Shown here piece after piece: positions 11,991 to 22,447 of a stretch of 64,000 bases of DNA. The stretch is from Pleurotus ostreatus/Saccharomyces cerevisiae fusant. Taxonomy: Eukaryota > Opisthokonta. The notes beneath the pieces are model-generated. The model did no database searches. It worked only from the letters and a program-made list of their open reading frames with translations, and was not told the origin of the DNA. Position 1 is the first letter of the stretch. Each line of letters begins with the position of its first letter. Where the stretch lies: positions 1 to 64,000 of the forward strand of contig JAMQCK010000022.1 in the NCBI GenBank assembly GCA_024196135.1, given 5' to 3'. The position numbers were made by a program, and so were the translations under genes.

Positions 11991-12219
11991 AATGATCATT
12001 GTATCTTCTCTTGTATTTCTATTTCGCTTTGCATGCAACGTCGAGGTTGTCTTCAGATCGGGGACCACGCGTCTTGTCTGGACTATTGGAATTTCTGTGA
12101 AGTTTCCAAGTCTTTCGACCTTGGGCGAGAACGCCACATCTGATTGATAATGCTGATCCTTTTTCCCCGCAGAAGGTCGGTCATCTCAACGCCCGCCTTC
12201 ATCACTGTCAAGTTCAAAG

Positions 12220-13373
12220 ATGGCTGGCTTCTTCTTCGCCATTGACCCACAGACAGGCCATGGACCTCTGTTGCCTTGGGAGGCTGATGGCGAGCCTGTG
12301 GACTCAGACGAGCACCATGGGCAACCGGCAGGTCACTGGGATGCAGATGAGGAGCTCGACAACCTGCTAGCGGCCACTGCACCCATTGCAGGACCGTCCC
12401 ACGGCCTCGCGCAGGACCATCGCAATTCCGCCTCGAGCCCACCGATCACCATGTCCGCTGCGTTCTCTGCGGACGCCCATCACGGTGGTGCGTTCCCGGA
12501 TGCCATCCTCGCCTCTTCGGACAACGTGTACTTCTACGTCGTCCAGGCCGTCCTCACCCGCGCATCTGTGAACGGCTTCGGTGGCCTGCTTCCGATCAGG
12601 CCCGTCTCGTCCCTCGTCCTCCCGCTCGCGCGCGTCTCCGATGCAGCCGACGTGCTCAACATCATCTTGCACGCCGTGTATGATATGTCCCTAGCACGCT
12701 TCAGGCCATCTCCATCCACTCTCGTCGCCGCCCTGGACCGTCTGCTACCTTATGGGCTTGCCGTGGTTCAATACACGGTGCCGTCGTGCACCCTATACCA
12801 GGCCCTGCTTGCGCAGGCGTCCTTGGCACCCCTTGAGGTGTACACGGCAGCGGCGCGCCACGGGCTAGACGATCTCGCGGTGGCCATGTCCCGGCACCTG
12901 TTGTCGCTCTCTCTGTCCAGCGTGACAGACGAGCAGGCCAAGGCGATGGGCGCGGTCTACCTCAGCCGCCTGTTCCGGCTTCACAAGAGACGTATGGACG
13001 CGCTCAGGGATGTATTGGCAGCCGAGCCAAGTCTGCATCCCGAGACGCAACTTTGCGGCTTTGCTGATCAGAAAAGAGTGGCTCGGGCTTGGCAGCTGGC
13101 ATCAGCGTATCTAGTTTCGAAAGGACGACCAGGTATGACATTATGGCCCCTCGCAGCTTCGTTTGGTCCTCACTTCTGTGCACCAGATCTTCACCCTCTG
13201 GTCATAGAGGCCACCATGCACTCGCTTGCAGCGAAAATTGCATGCGAGCTTTGCAAGGAGGCACTGAGGAGGCGTCTGCAGAAGGCGGTCATGGACTGGA
13301 TGATAATTCTGGTAAGTCTGTCGTCGCTATACACCGACTCGACCTAACGTGTCGCCAACAGCAAGCGATATAG
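12220..13373 (+). CDS. BTB-like domain protein, paralogue 1
   Basis: Exons 12220-13132, 13187-13311 and 13362-13373 give 349 residues. After a disordered acidic N-terminus, FPDAILASSDNVYFYVVQAV matches the start of a BTB/POZ fold as seen in large Agaricomycete BTB families, followed by a helical region and a conserved block GAVYLSRLFRLHKRRMDALR. The 125-bp second exon encodes a helix pair with a CELCK motif and a tryptophan, and the last exon has only four codons (QAI-stop). Two paralogues lie downstream at 18657 and 21418 with the same exon plan. BTB proteins usually dimerise and recruit cullin-3 ligases or regulators, but no function is known for this subfamily. It lies 229 bases downstream of homocitrate synthase on the same strand. 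Confidence 0.8.
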
Positions 13374-13955
13374 CACATGCCCATTGACATGGAGCGCGGC
13401 TTACCAGTCGCACTGCGCAACTCTTCTCTGCGGCTGGTGAGTTACATGTTCTCTGGAAGCTTCACGAACGTCAGAAGACAGAGTGGTTTGGCAGGAAGCA
13501 TGCGTACATAGTGTTGTAGGCTCGCGTGATAAGCTCGGTCGCCGCGCTGGTCGCTGTAGGCTGAGAAGGTACGTTCTGGATTGACCTACACGCCGCTCCC
13601 ATAACTCCTATACCACTGACCTCGCCCATAAACCCCTGCCTGCTCAGGGCATGGGAGTGCCTATACCATTTTCATATGCTTTGACGCAAGCTCCTGACGT
13701 GTATGGATTCTGGAAAGGTGCAGGGCGAGCTCGGTGCAGGCCGGAAGGTTCTTGTTTTCTCGGCAGCGCTGGCGAAAGCCGATGTACTACTTGGGCAAGA
13801 TCACGTCTGCCCATCCTAACGATCATCTTTGCAGGTTGGTATCACAGTCCAAGCCGCGGACGGGGTCCCTTCTATGCGGACCCCATGTACGATTGCATTT
13901 GACCGAGTCATCGAACACAAAACGGATGGCGGCGTACTACCTGATCTTAGTTAAC
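13374..13955. other. intergenic, no gene seen
   Basis: These 582 bases separate the ends of two convergent genes. Short open frames exist on both strands, but none has a family pattern or convincing splice continuation. Confidence 0.4.
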
Positions 13956-15674
13956 CTAAAGCTCCTTACGTAGTCGGTCCAAGCTTTCCTGTACCATGCC
14001 TTTTGTCGAGGTCGTCCACAGCCTGAACGAACCACGTCAGGACCCCTCAACGAGCATCATATACCGGGGTACTCACCACTCCCAGTCCCGCTGAATCGTT
14101 TCTCCACAAAGAGCGATAGCCGTTTCCTCGTCGAGGTTCTCAAATCCCGGCATGCCCTTGTAGTTCAACACCATCAAGTGTCCGTCCACCCGTGCGAGCT
14201 CCTGCGCGTGTATGTCGAAGGGGCGGCGGACGGCGTCGTAGACGCGCAGTGCGGCGGGGAGCGTCTCGCGCGTTACATTTGAGTCGCTTACAAGGTTTGA
14301 GAGGATCCAGGCGTCCTGCATGGACGCATGGTTAGGCGAGCTATTCTGTGCATTCGGAGAGGGTGATCAGCTAGCTCTTACCTCGATGGCCTGCCCGGCA
14401 CCGCTTCCCTGGAACGCGAGCATGGTATGGGCCTGCAGAGGGGTAAGCTCCTGATGAAATGCATCGTGCGCGGGCGCGGCAGTACGTACCGCGTCTCCAA
14501 TGATGACCGCCCGGCCATGAGTGTACATCGGAAGGCCCGCGGGCTTCGTGACGTGGATCACCCAGCGGAGGGGATCCTCGTCGAAGCACTTCAATATCGT
14601 TTGAGCGATCATGATAGGTATTTCATGGAAGAATACTCACATCAAGCAAGGCTTGCACCTCAGGCTCCCAGCCTTGAAAGAGGTGTTCGAAGTCGGACTT
14701 GCGCCCCTTGCCCATCCACTCGCCGCTGTCGTATCGGCCGTTCTCGTGCGCGAGGCGAGAGGTCCAGACGACGACGTTGACTTTCTCGCCGCCTTGGATA
14801 GTGTAGCCGATGATGCACTGGCATGAGAGCGCCATGAATATGATTCCAGCGCATGAGAGTATGAGCACCATACGTTATTATTGCTGCCGGTGTACTGATG
14901 AAGGATATCACGAGATATGTACGGTGGGCAAGCTCGAGGCACGCACCACCATCGGACTCGACAGAAGGGAGTGCTCAGGGGCCCGCTGCCGCAGCTTCTC
15001 GGCAGGGAGCATGCATCGATATACGATGTATCCGCTCCAGACGAGCTTCGCGGACTCGCTAAACATCTGCGCCTCGGCAGCGTCCTTCGTCTCCCCGGCG
15101 AGGTTTTCCATCATCGCCACCCGTACGCGCGACTTGATGCCGTCGGCGCCAATGAGCAGGTCGCATGTTGCCTCCGTGCCGTCCTCGAAGGCGAGCTGGA
15201 CGGGCGCACCGGCGGTGTCGGTGTACGAGACGAGTCGCTTGGTGCAGACGGGCGTGGGCCCGCCGACCAGCTTGAGACGCTCGACCAGCGCCGTCTGAAA
15301 GTCAGCGCGATGAAGACGAAGCTGTCCGCCTATGAGGGCGGCATGAGCGTCAAAGTCGACCAGAATGCCCGGAAGCGCGACACATACCAGTCCTGATCGT
15401 GTAGAAGACATGGCCCGCGGGGCGACTGTCAAGTCAATAAAAAATGAAGATAAAATCCACTAACTGGGCCAAAAGCCGATTCCTGCGCCTAGCTCTGCAA
15501 GGCGATGGGCGCTCTCGTAGACTGTGACTTCGATATCGCTGTGCTTCGACAAACAAAGCGCCATTACCAGTCCGCCGATTCCGGCGCCGCTGCAGAGCTG
15601 TTGAGCGACATGTCAAGTTGCTGTAGGAGGTATGTTTCTTACACGATGGCTACGCGAAATCGCGGTTGGCCCAT
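13956..15674 (-). CDS. FAD-dependent monooxygenase (salicylate-hydroxylase type)
   Basis: Nine exons: 15643-15674, 15465-15589, 14947-15425, 14874-14894, 14641-14817, 14490-14588, 14382-14432, 14077-14315, 13956-14022; together 429 residues with no frame break. The protein starts MGQPRFRVAIVGAGIGG, the dinucleotide-binding GxGxxG of FAD; it continues with LRLHRADFQ, then LLIGADGIKSRVR (the DG motif contacting FAD and NAD(P)H), and GDAAHTMLAFQGSGAGQAIED, the second FAD motif. Such enzymes hydroxylate aromatic rings, often with decarboxylation. The segment between FWP and GGQLRLHRAD is shorter than usual. A 66-bp in-frame stretch at 15322-15387 has intron-like borders; I kept it as exon because it restores the GG-L-LHRAD pattern. 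The substrate is unknown. Confidence 0.85.
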
Positions 15675-16337
15675 TGTCTGTAACTCCTTGTTATGCGAGA
15701 AGCCGGATGCGGCGAAGGTGGTAGTGCTGCTGAATCACTGGCAGAAGCCATCGCACTCTTATACGCACTCAGTACTGCCACATGAGAGGTGAAGACAGTG
15801 TGGGTTAGAAGACTCAACGAGCCGAGCTTGCGTATGCTCGCCGCAGAGATTATTCACGATGCTGACCTTGCCGGGGCAGAAGGTCGTTGGCTTGCGGAGA
15901 ACTGTGGGAGCCTCTGTGGTGTCGTAGCCATGTCCATACGCGAATCGACGGAGTCCCACGGCTACTGACCTGTAGTTTTGTCATGTACATGCTGCGAGGT
16001 AGTCAGTGGTGGTGGTCAAGTTCAACCGTCGCACGGATCGGCATTTGCCGGAGAAGTGGCCGGTGGTCCTGCGGCGCCATGGCGGCACCCGGTGCAGGCC
16101 AATACGCCTCTTGAGTCGACTCGGGGAACGGTCGTCTGTGTGCAACATTACTCAGCCCTTCGCCTTCGTCGTGTGCGTCCCGGCATTGAAGTCCCGCATC
16201 AAATCAGGTTTAAAAAGAGGATTATATCCATTATGCGAATATTCGTGAGTATCATTTTGTGTGACGAGGTTCAGCGTATGTACGTCGAGCTGGAACCTGT
16301 GCAAGGGAGGGTCAGGAGGACTGCAGCAGAAAAAAAC
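15675..16337. other. intergenic, no gene seen
   Basis: This interval contains the promoter of the FAD monooxygenase at its left end and the 3' flank of the tRNA at its right end. I see no supported coding region. Confidence 0.4.
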
Positions 16338-16419
16338 CTCCTCGGCGGGGAGTCGAACCCCGCTCTCCCGCGCACCGCCTAATGACAGGCGGGTGTACTA
16401 GCCGATATACTACCGAGGA
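16338..16419 (-). tRNA. tRNA-Asp (GTC) with a 10-nt intron
   Basis: Read on the minus strand from 16419, the acceptor stem TCCTCGG pairs with CCGAGGA near 16339-16345. The T arm is GCGGGGTTCGACTCCCCGC, and the anticodon stem CCCGC pairs with GCGGG. The loop reads CTGTCA, giving anticodon GTC. Ten extra bases (TTAGGCGGTG) follow position 37, the canonical place for a nuclear tRNA intron, so the 82-nt gene yields a 72-nt tRNA. It resembles fungal tRNA-Asp throughout. Confidence 0.9.
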
Positions 16420-16961
16420 TTGAAGGTAACCAGTCTTTGAAGGACTCAGTTTTACCATTGCGTGCTCTCCACGGCAGAACCCGACCCCAGGCCGTCGCGT
16501 ACCTCTTACGTGCGGAGCGATCATGGAGGATGGTGTCAACAGGCGCGCTGCGCGTTGCTCTTGGTCGTTCCCAACACCCAGTTGAGCTGCGCTCTGGCCC
16601 TGTATAGTCAAGTCCATCAGGTTGATGGGGCAACGCCATTGCAACATCATGGGCGCTCACTCGCTCTTATCTCGCCTGTTCTCTCGACGTCAAGCACGGT
16701 CAGCTGCACCCCCCGCGCCACCTCCTCCCGCTACCCCGCCGCCTTCTGTGCCAGCCCCCGCGCCATCCGAGCCCTCCCGCGACGCGCACCCAATGAGCGG
16801 ATCGTTGGTGAGCAGTCTAGGCCTGCCGACGGCATGTCAGGATGACGGACAAATCGCGATCGCGCACAGACGAAGGGTACCTGCATATTCTCTCGCTTCC
16901 GCAGCCTGCCCCGTACTCACTTGAGCGCTGCAGACCAGCTGCTCGGTGAGCGTCTAACACG
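16420..16961. other. spacer between tRNA and calmodulin-like gene
   Basis: These 542 bases contain a Pro/Ala-rich open frame at about 16622-16924, probably untranslated or chance coding. An internal promoter within the tRNA leaves no upstream requirement. The right half should be the promoter and leader of the calmodulin-like gene. Confidence 0.35.
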
Positions 16962-17828
16962 ATGAGCGCTCCAGCGCAGGACGGGGACTTACTGTCGACC
17001 GTGCCCTCAGAGGTCAAGGACGCCTTCGAGAGCTTCGATCGAGGTGCGCCACAGTGTCTTGAATAGGGGCGGGGGAAGGCTAACTTCTGCTGCAGACGGC
17101 AATGGTATGATCACTGTGGACGAGCTTCGCGGCGTCATGCACTCGCTGAACCGCCGTCCAACCGACGAGCAAATCATGGAAATGATCGACAAGGTGAGCT
17201 ACTAGACTTCATGCTGTGACGTCTGCGTCCTTCGTTCGAGCGCCACAACGCGTTTCTCCTCTATCCCCTCCCCAATCAACTGGGAACCAGTCGCTATATT
17301 GACCGCGGCTTAACTCCCCTGCGCTAGGTGGACGTCGATGGTGACGGTCGCGTCAACTTCCGCGAGTTCCTCATGCTCATGGGCGCCGACGCGTCCTTCT
17401 TCCGCCCCGACGACATGGTCGTCGACGGCGCCCCCTCCGCCGCCGAGAAGGAGATCAAGGAAATCTTCCGCTCCTTCGATAAGAACGGCGACGGGACGGT
17501 CAGCGTGAATGAGCTGAAGGAGATATTGGAGAGCTTTGGTGCGTCAGAGAGACAAGTCAGGAGGATTCGTGGCGCGCGAGGCTGATTGTTCGGCGTGGTT
17601 ACAGGGACGCGCCTCTCGCAGGGGCAGGCAGAGGCGATGATCAATGCGGCGGATACGAATGGAGACGGAGTCGTAGGGTATGAAGGTGAGTGCTGGTCCT
17701 GTCTTTCGCGCCGATTTGGTTGCTCAATCACCGCTTGCGCGCTTCAGAATTCGTCAAGGTGAAGACCGTCAATTGTAACACTATAGACGCTTTTCTGACC
17801 TCCTTGCGCGTAGATGATCACCTCTTGA
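16962..17828 (+). CDS. calmodulin-like protein, four EF hands
   Basis: Six exons: 16962-17043, 17096-17193, 17328-17538, 17605-17685, 17748-17758, 17814-17828; 165 residues. Four canonical calcium loops are visible: DRDGNGMITVDE, DVDGDGRVNFRE, DKNGDGTVSVNE and DTNGDGVVGYEE, each with acidic or Asn ligands at positions 1, 3 and 5 and Glu at 12. It is longer than calmodulin (about 149 residues) because the linker between the second and third hands carries an insert with SFFRPDDMVVDGAPS, and the N-terminus is extended. It probably acts as a calcium sensor, but it is divergent enough not to be the housekeeping calmodulin. The fifth exon is only 11 nt (E-F-V-K) and the last 15 nt, yet both are needed to complete the fourth hand and reach a stop. 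Confidence 0.88.
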
Positions 17829-18656
17829 GCCTCAGGTCGCGACAGCTTGCGCGTGGGCTTCGCCGGACAATCAACAACCATTGTACAGTGTACTTCCTAT
17901 CTCGTTTACTTCCTCATTCTATCTGGTTCAATGCAGTCCGACTTGTCTAGTCTGTTCGGCCTTGTCCAGCCTGTTCGGCATATCGGAAGCAACGAGCCAG
18001 ACAGTAAGTACACCGCCGCATTCCATAAGACAGCTTCTGCAGTTCAGCCATGCAGGGAATCTGCAAGATTCAGCTATCCTACTCTTCTGCACGCAGCTCA
18101 AAGTGGCGTACCAGCTCTTACGACGATGATGGGGCGACTCGAAGAGAGCGGCAGCGCTGCGGCGCTCGGTCGACGGATTCATCAGCTCGTTGCCTCGTCG
18201 GCATTTGCCGCGCACGTGGGCGATCTTGACATTTCGCTTTCCAAGTTCTGTCCTTCGCTCTCATCTCTGTGTTGCAGCACTGCTTTCCGGGCAAGCTTTC
18301 CAGAGCTCAACATTCTTTGTCCGCACTGAACCCTTGCAAATGGCCTTCCACCACCCAAGGATCTGTGGTGACGAGTTGACCTCGTAGAGCTGCACGTGCA
18401 CCCGACTAATCCACGAAGCGCTACTTCCTGGGGGCGCGAAGGGCTACTTCCAGGGGGTGCGAGGCGCTACTTCCTGGGGGCCTACGCGTACTGTATGCGC
18501 TCATCTGATTTCTCAGAGGCCGACGCTAGGTTTTTCAACTTACTCAAGCCTGACGACAATCTCAATCAAAGCCCGAAGTCAGCCTTCTTAAATACGGACG
18601 TTAACTATGATGTCGCCTCTTCGTACCTCTCTGCACCTTGCGTCTCGCACTCAAGC
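17829..18656. other. intergenic with one unassigned open frame
   Basis: An open frame with an ATG near 17931 runs to about 18329 and reads as a Ser/Leu/Ala-rich peptide; an intron-like GTAAGT lies inside it at about 18004. I do not recognise it and would not call it a gene. The right part holds the tandem repeat at 18418-18482 and the leader of the second BTB gene. Confidence 0.3.
18418..18482 (+). repeat. tandem repeat, about 22-24 bp x 3
   Basis: Three imperfect copies follow each other at 18418-18441, 18442-18463 and 18464-18482. The shared core is GCTACTTCC followed by a G run. They lie about 180 bases upstream of the start codon of the second BTB gene. Confidence 0.6.
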
Positions 18657-20016
18657 ATGACTTCGAGATTGAACATCCTGTCCTCAACTGTACCTGCTCG
18701 CGCCGACGACCAAGGTGCTCAGCCAGCTTTGCCCTCCGAAGCCCCCGACTCCCTTGACCCTACGAGCACCAGCTCATCACGACCATCGCCCCTACCCGAG
18801 CCAAGCATGTCCACCGCGTTCCCTCTCGTCGTCGGTTCCGACACTCCCTTGGTCGTCGATTCCGACACTCTCCTGGTCTTTGGGCCCGACACTTCCCTGG
18901 CCGCTAACCACAACACCCCCCTGGCCGCCGACCCCGGCACCCCACCCCCCCACGCCGTCCTCATCTCGAACGACAACGTCCACTTCTTCGTCAAGGGAAT
19001 CTGCCTTTTCCCCGCCTTCCGCAACGTCCTCCCCGCGCACGGGCCCCTTGTATCTGGCTTGCCCTCCGCGCGAGACCCCCTCGTCGCCGGCCTGCCGTCT
19101 GCGCGTCTTTCGCACGTCGCGGGCTTGCCCTCCGCCCGTGCGCCCGATACGGCGGAGACGCTCAACATTATCCTGCATGCTGCCCTCAATCGCGAGTTGG
19201 TATCGGTCGCGCTGTCGGGGAGTGCTACTACACCCTCCGTGAGCGCCATCGGTACCGCGGTCGACAGATTCAATGCCTACGGCCTCGATGCCACCGTTCT
19301 GCTCGCCCCCGGCCGGCCGTTGCACAAGTTCCTCACCGCCCAAATCCCCACCGCACCACTAGCGGTCTACGTCGTCGCCGCGCGCGCGGATGCGCGGGCT
19401 CTGGCCGCCGCGGCCTCAGCGCACCTCTTGGACGAACCAGTGCACAAGATCTCGGACGAGCGGGCGGAGGCGATGGGCGCGGTGTATTTGAAGCGGCTGT
19501 TCATGCTGCATCGCAGGCGGTTGGATGCGTTGAGGGAGTTGTTGGGGAGGGCGCCGGGGATGCATGAGGGTAGGGCGCCGAGGATGCTTGAGGGTGGGGA
19601 CGGGGAGGGTTGTGAGGGCTGTGAGGATCGGGGTGTCTTGGCGAGGAGGTGGGATAATGTGACGGCGGAGATTGTCGTGAATGCGAAGCCGGGTACGTGC
19701 TCGATGTCCTATTCGCCGCACCTTGTGAGGCGGCCCACTGTCCCCTACGATTTTCTTACCGCGCGCTGAACGTTAACATGGTTTACAGACACGCCCGCGA
19801 GCCACATCGAGTCCAGGCTGTCCTCAATTAATCGGCATCTCTCATGCGAGCTCTGTAAGACCTCCCTTGAGGAGCGTATCCATGAATGCATTGCGGATTG
19901 GTCTGCAGTTGGGGTGAGTTGTCTGTCCTTTCCTTGCCGCATCTCTTCGCCTTTCGCCGTGTATTGTAGCTCCACGGAAAGCACTGCTGACCGCATCCTT
20001 GCAGAAAACGATCTGA
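18657..20016 (+). CDS. BTB-like domain protein, paralogue 2, with internal repeats
   Basis: Exons 18657-19692, 19789-19913 and 20005-20016 give 390 residues. It shares with its neighbours the line HAVLISNDNVHFFVKGICLF (start of a BTB-like fold), APDTAETLNIILHA, GAVYLKRLFMLHRRRLDALR, and a 125-bp exon with SCELCK before a 12-bp last exon (KTI-stop). Two repeat blocks are private to this copy: five 24-bp units at 18819-18938 and three 33-bp units at 19041-19139. I start at 18657 because upstream in-frame codons run through the promoter repeat and have no counterpart in the other copies. The region just before the splice donor carries an extra Gly/Glu/Arg-rich insertion (about 19555-19635). The function is unknown. 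Confidence 0.78.
18819..18938 (+). repeat. coding minisatellite, 24 bp x 5
   Basis: Five consecutive 24-bp units in the second BTB gene encode eight-residue repeats: FPLVVGSD, TPLVVDSD, TLLVFGPD, TSLAANHN and TPLAADPG. The first two units are nearly identical and divergence increases along the array. Confidence 0.75.
19041..19139 (+). repeat. coding minisatellite, 33 bp x 3
   Basis: Three consecutive 33-bp units encode GPLVSGLPSAR, DPLVAGLPSAR and LSHVAGLPSAR. The third BTB paralogue has a single GLPSVR at this place, so the array is an expansion of one ancestral unit. Confidence 0.75.
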
Positions 20017-21417
20017 GTGACCCGTTCGCTACGCGGAGGCGCGCAAGGAATCAGCGACGTGGTGTGTGCGCAAGCGGTCAACGACGGCGGGCGCGCGTCA
20101 TGACTTTCAGTATTCAATGCGGGAAAATACTCGTCACTGGTGCGTCTGTGCGCCCTGACGAGCGGCGTGCGTCCTGCTGAGCAATGTATATCCTGACCTG
20201 GCTTGGGATGGCCTCGAGGCACGCGCAAAGAGGACGGAAAAAACCTGATATCCGGAGAAAGACAGACTCGGGCGAAAAACATGATAATGACATCTATATC
20301 GAGGTGCGGATACGAAAACAATGATTTTTACCAGTATATGAGCTATCAAACATGAAGACGAGAAGACAGCAAGGCAATCGGAAGAAGGTCGCAGCTGAGT
20401 AACGTATGACGAAGACAACAGCCAGAGCGAACCATGGGGCGAGGGTATGACACGCTTAGACGTCGGAGGATCGGCTCAAGCGACGACCGAATGACCAAGC
20501 GAGACGACGAGGGGATGACCAGCTCAGACGTTCGGCGAGGGCCCGCGGTACGCCAAGCGAAGCGAAGGACTGGGAATCCGCTGGAAGCACTTGTAGCTGA
20601 TGACGACGGGATGAAGGTTTGTACCGCCGACCACTGTTGCAACAAGGGGGACTCGGAACGCGATAGAAGAGGCCAGAGAACACCGCAGCTCCTGGACAGA
20701 CGAAGGCAAAAGAGGCAATGACGAGGGAGACGACGGCAGATTGGTTCAGAAGGATACGCTCTTATTCGAGAAGCCTTCGGAGGCTAACGCACTATTTGCC
20801 ATGGGTGAGGACATCTGTAGCGGTGGTACGGATTCATGTCCCTGCTGTCCGGCTGCTGTACCCTGGTCCTCTTCACGATGCGCTGATGATCAGCGTGTAG
20901 ACCTTTTGTGGCAACATATAATCTATCGCCATGAGAGGAGCCTCTGCGCCTAGCACCTTTAAGGGCTTTTCATCTCACGGCGGGCTCCTCGCGCCCCATG
21001 TTGAGTGGAACGGTGAAGGGCGCATGACGTTGCCACGAGCGAGCTGTGTGATGCCATTGTGATACTGGTATTTGCTTGTGTATGCGCGATTGCCGATTTG
21101 CATGTTTCCTGGTTGACTTGCAGCTGCCCTTATACGGCACTCCGCTGGAAATAAGCAGTAAAGAATGGCATCCACGCCCTGGCCATAAAGCCCGACAGTT
21201 TGGGTCCGCTGCGGCTTCGGCCGGGCATCCGGGGATAACCACGTGGGCGATAACTCGAGCAGGAACGACGCACAGGATGCGTTCATCACGAGCATCGATG
21301 ATGTCGTGGACTGACAGAGTGGCCCTTCGTGCGCGGCGCTGCCCGCGCGGAGATGGGAGCCCTTGTGTCCATGCGCGTCCTCTTTAGCAAGCGCCGTCCT
21401 GCACACCACGTACCCCC
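20017..21417. other. intergenic, no gene seen
   Basis: These 1.4 kb separate the second and third BTB genes. The stretch 20430-20720 is rich in GACGA/GATGA-type purine-rich motifs, which produce open frames on both strands, but no frame looks like a protein family. A degenerate relic of another BTB copy was looked for and not seen. Confidence 0.35.
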
Positions 21418-22447
21418 ATGCGCCCCACGAGCAGCACCCAGCGCCAGACGTCCATGGCGTCCCCGCTGTCGCCCACGGCGCGCGCGTCCCCCTCGTCCGT
21501 CTCGACCAGCCCCGCGCCAGACTCCCCGGAACCGCTCGCGACCGTGTCTACCGCCTTCCCGCCCACCGCAGACCGCCATCCCCCGCCCGACACCGTCCTC
21601 GTCTCGTCCGACGACGTCCAGTTCTACGTCGCCGCCAGCACCCTTCTCCCCACCTTCGCCAACCTGCTACCCGCGACCGGCACCCCGATCGCCGGCCTCC
21701 CCTCCGTGCGCGCGCCCGACGCAGCAGAGACGCTCAACATCATCCTCCACGTCGCGCAGGAGCGGTCCCCCGCTGCCTTCTCGCCCTCCGCGACCGTGCT
21801 CGCCGGCGCGGCGGACCGGCTGCTCACCTACGGGCTCGACGCGCGCGCCGCGCTCGCCCCAGGGCAGCCGCTGTACACGCTGCTCGCCGCGCAGGCCCCC
21901 CTCGCGCCCATGGTCGTGTACGTCGCTGCCGCGCGCGCCGACGCGTACGCGCTCGCGGCGACCGCGTCGTCATATCTGCTCTCCTACCCGCTATACACCG
22001 TCACGGACGACCTGGCGGAGGAGATGGGCGCGGTGTACCTCGGGCGGCTGTTTATGCTGCACCGACGACGTCTTGATGCGTTGAAGGGGTACCTCGGGCA
22101 GCCGCCGGAGCAGCATCCGGAGACGCCGACCTGTGGGTTCGCGGAGCAGGCGACGCTGACGAAGAACTGGTTGTATACCACAGCGTGTATCATGATCGAG
22201 GCGCAGCCCGGTGCGCCATGCCTTCGAGTTCTATTGACTGTATGCTGACTATGTATTGCAGACACGCCGGCAAGCGCAATCGAGACGACATTATACTCTC
22301 TCATGCCACAATTAAAATGCAATCTATGCAAGGCCGCACTCAAGTCCCGCATCGAGCGACTGGCAGTCGAATGGTCTTTACTGGGGGTGAGTGCTGCACT
22401 TACTACCAGTTGACGTATCTACTCACACTCTGCAGAGGACAATCTGA
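21418..22447 (+). CDS. BTB-like domain protein, paralogue 3
   Basis: Exons 21418-22210, 22262-22386 and 22436-22447 give 309 residues. This is the plainest of the three copies: a Ser/Pro-rich N-terminus, then PDTVLVSSDDVQFYVAASTL (start of the BTB-like fold), GLPSVRAPDAAETLNIILHV, MGAVYLGRLFMLHRRRLDAL, a 125-bp exon with KCNLCK and a conserved tryptophan, and a 12-bp last exon (RTI-stop). ATG at 21454 (MASPLS) is an alternative start. The intron before the 125-bp exon splits a GAC/Asp codon in all three paralogues, which shows common descent. I infer a protein-interaction role from the fold only. Confidence 0.82.

Noticed and set aside
5620..15674. a biosynthetic gene cluster formed by the P450, antiporter and FAD monooxygenase
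   Set aside because: No core synthase is present, and homocitrate synthase and a BTB gene lie between them; proximity alone is not enough.
17931..18329. open frame of about 130 codons after the calmodulin-like gene
   Set aside because: No family pattern, low-complexity Ser/Leu composition, and internal splice-like signals; kept only as a note in the intergenic entry.
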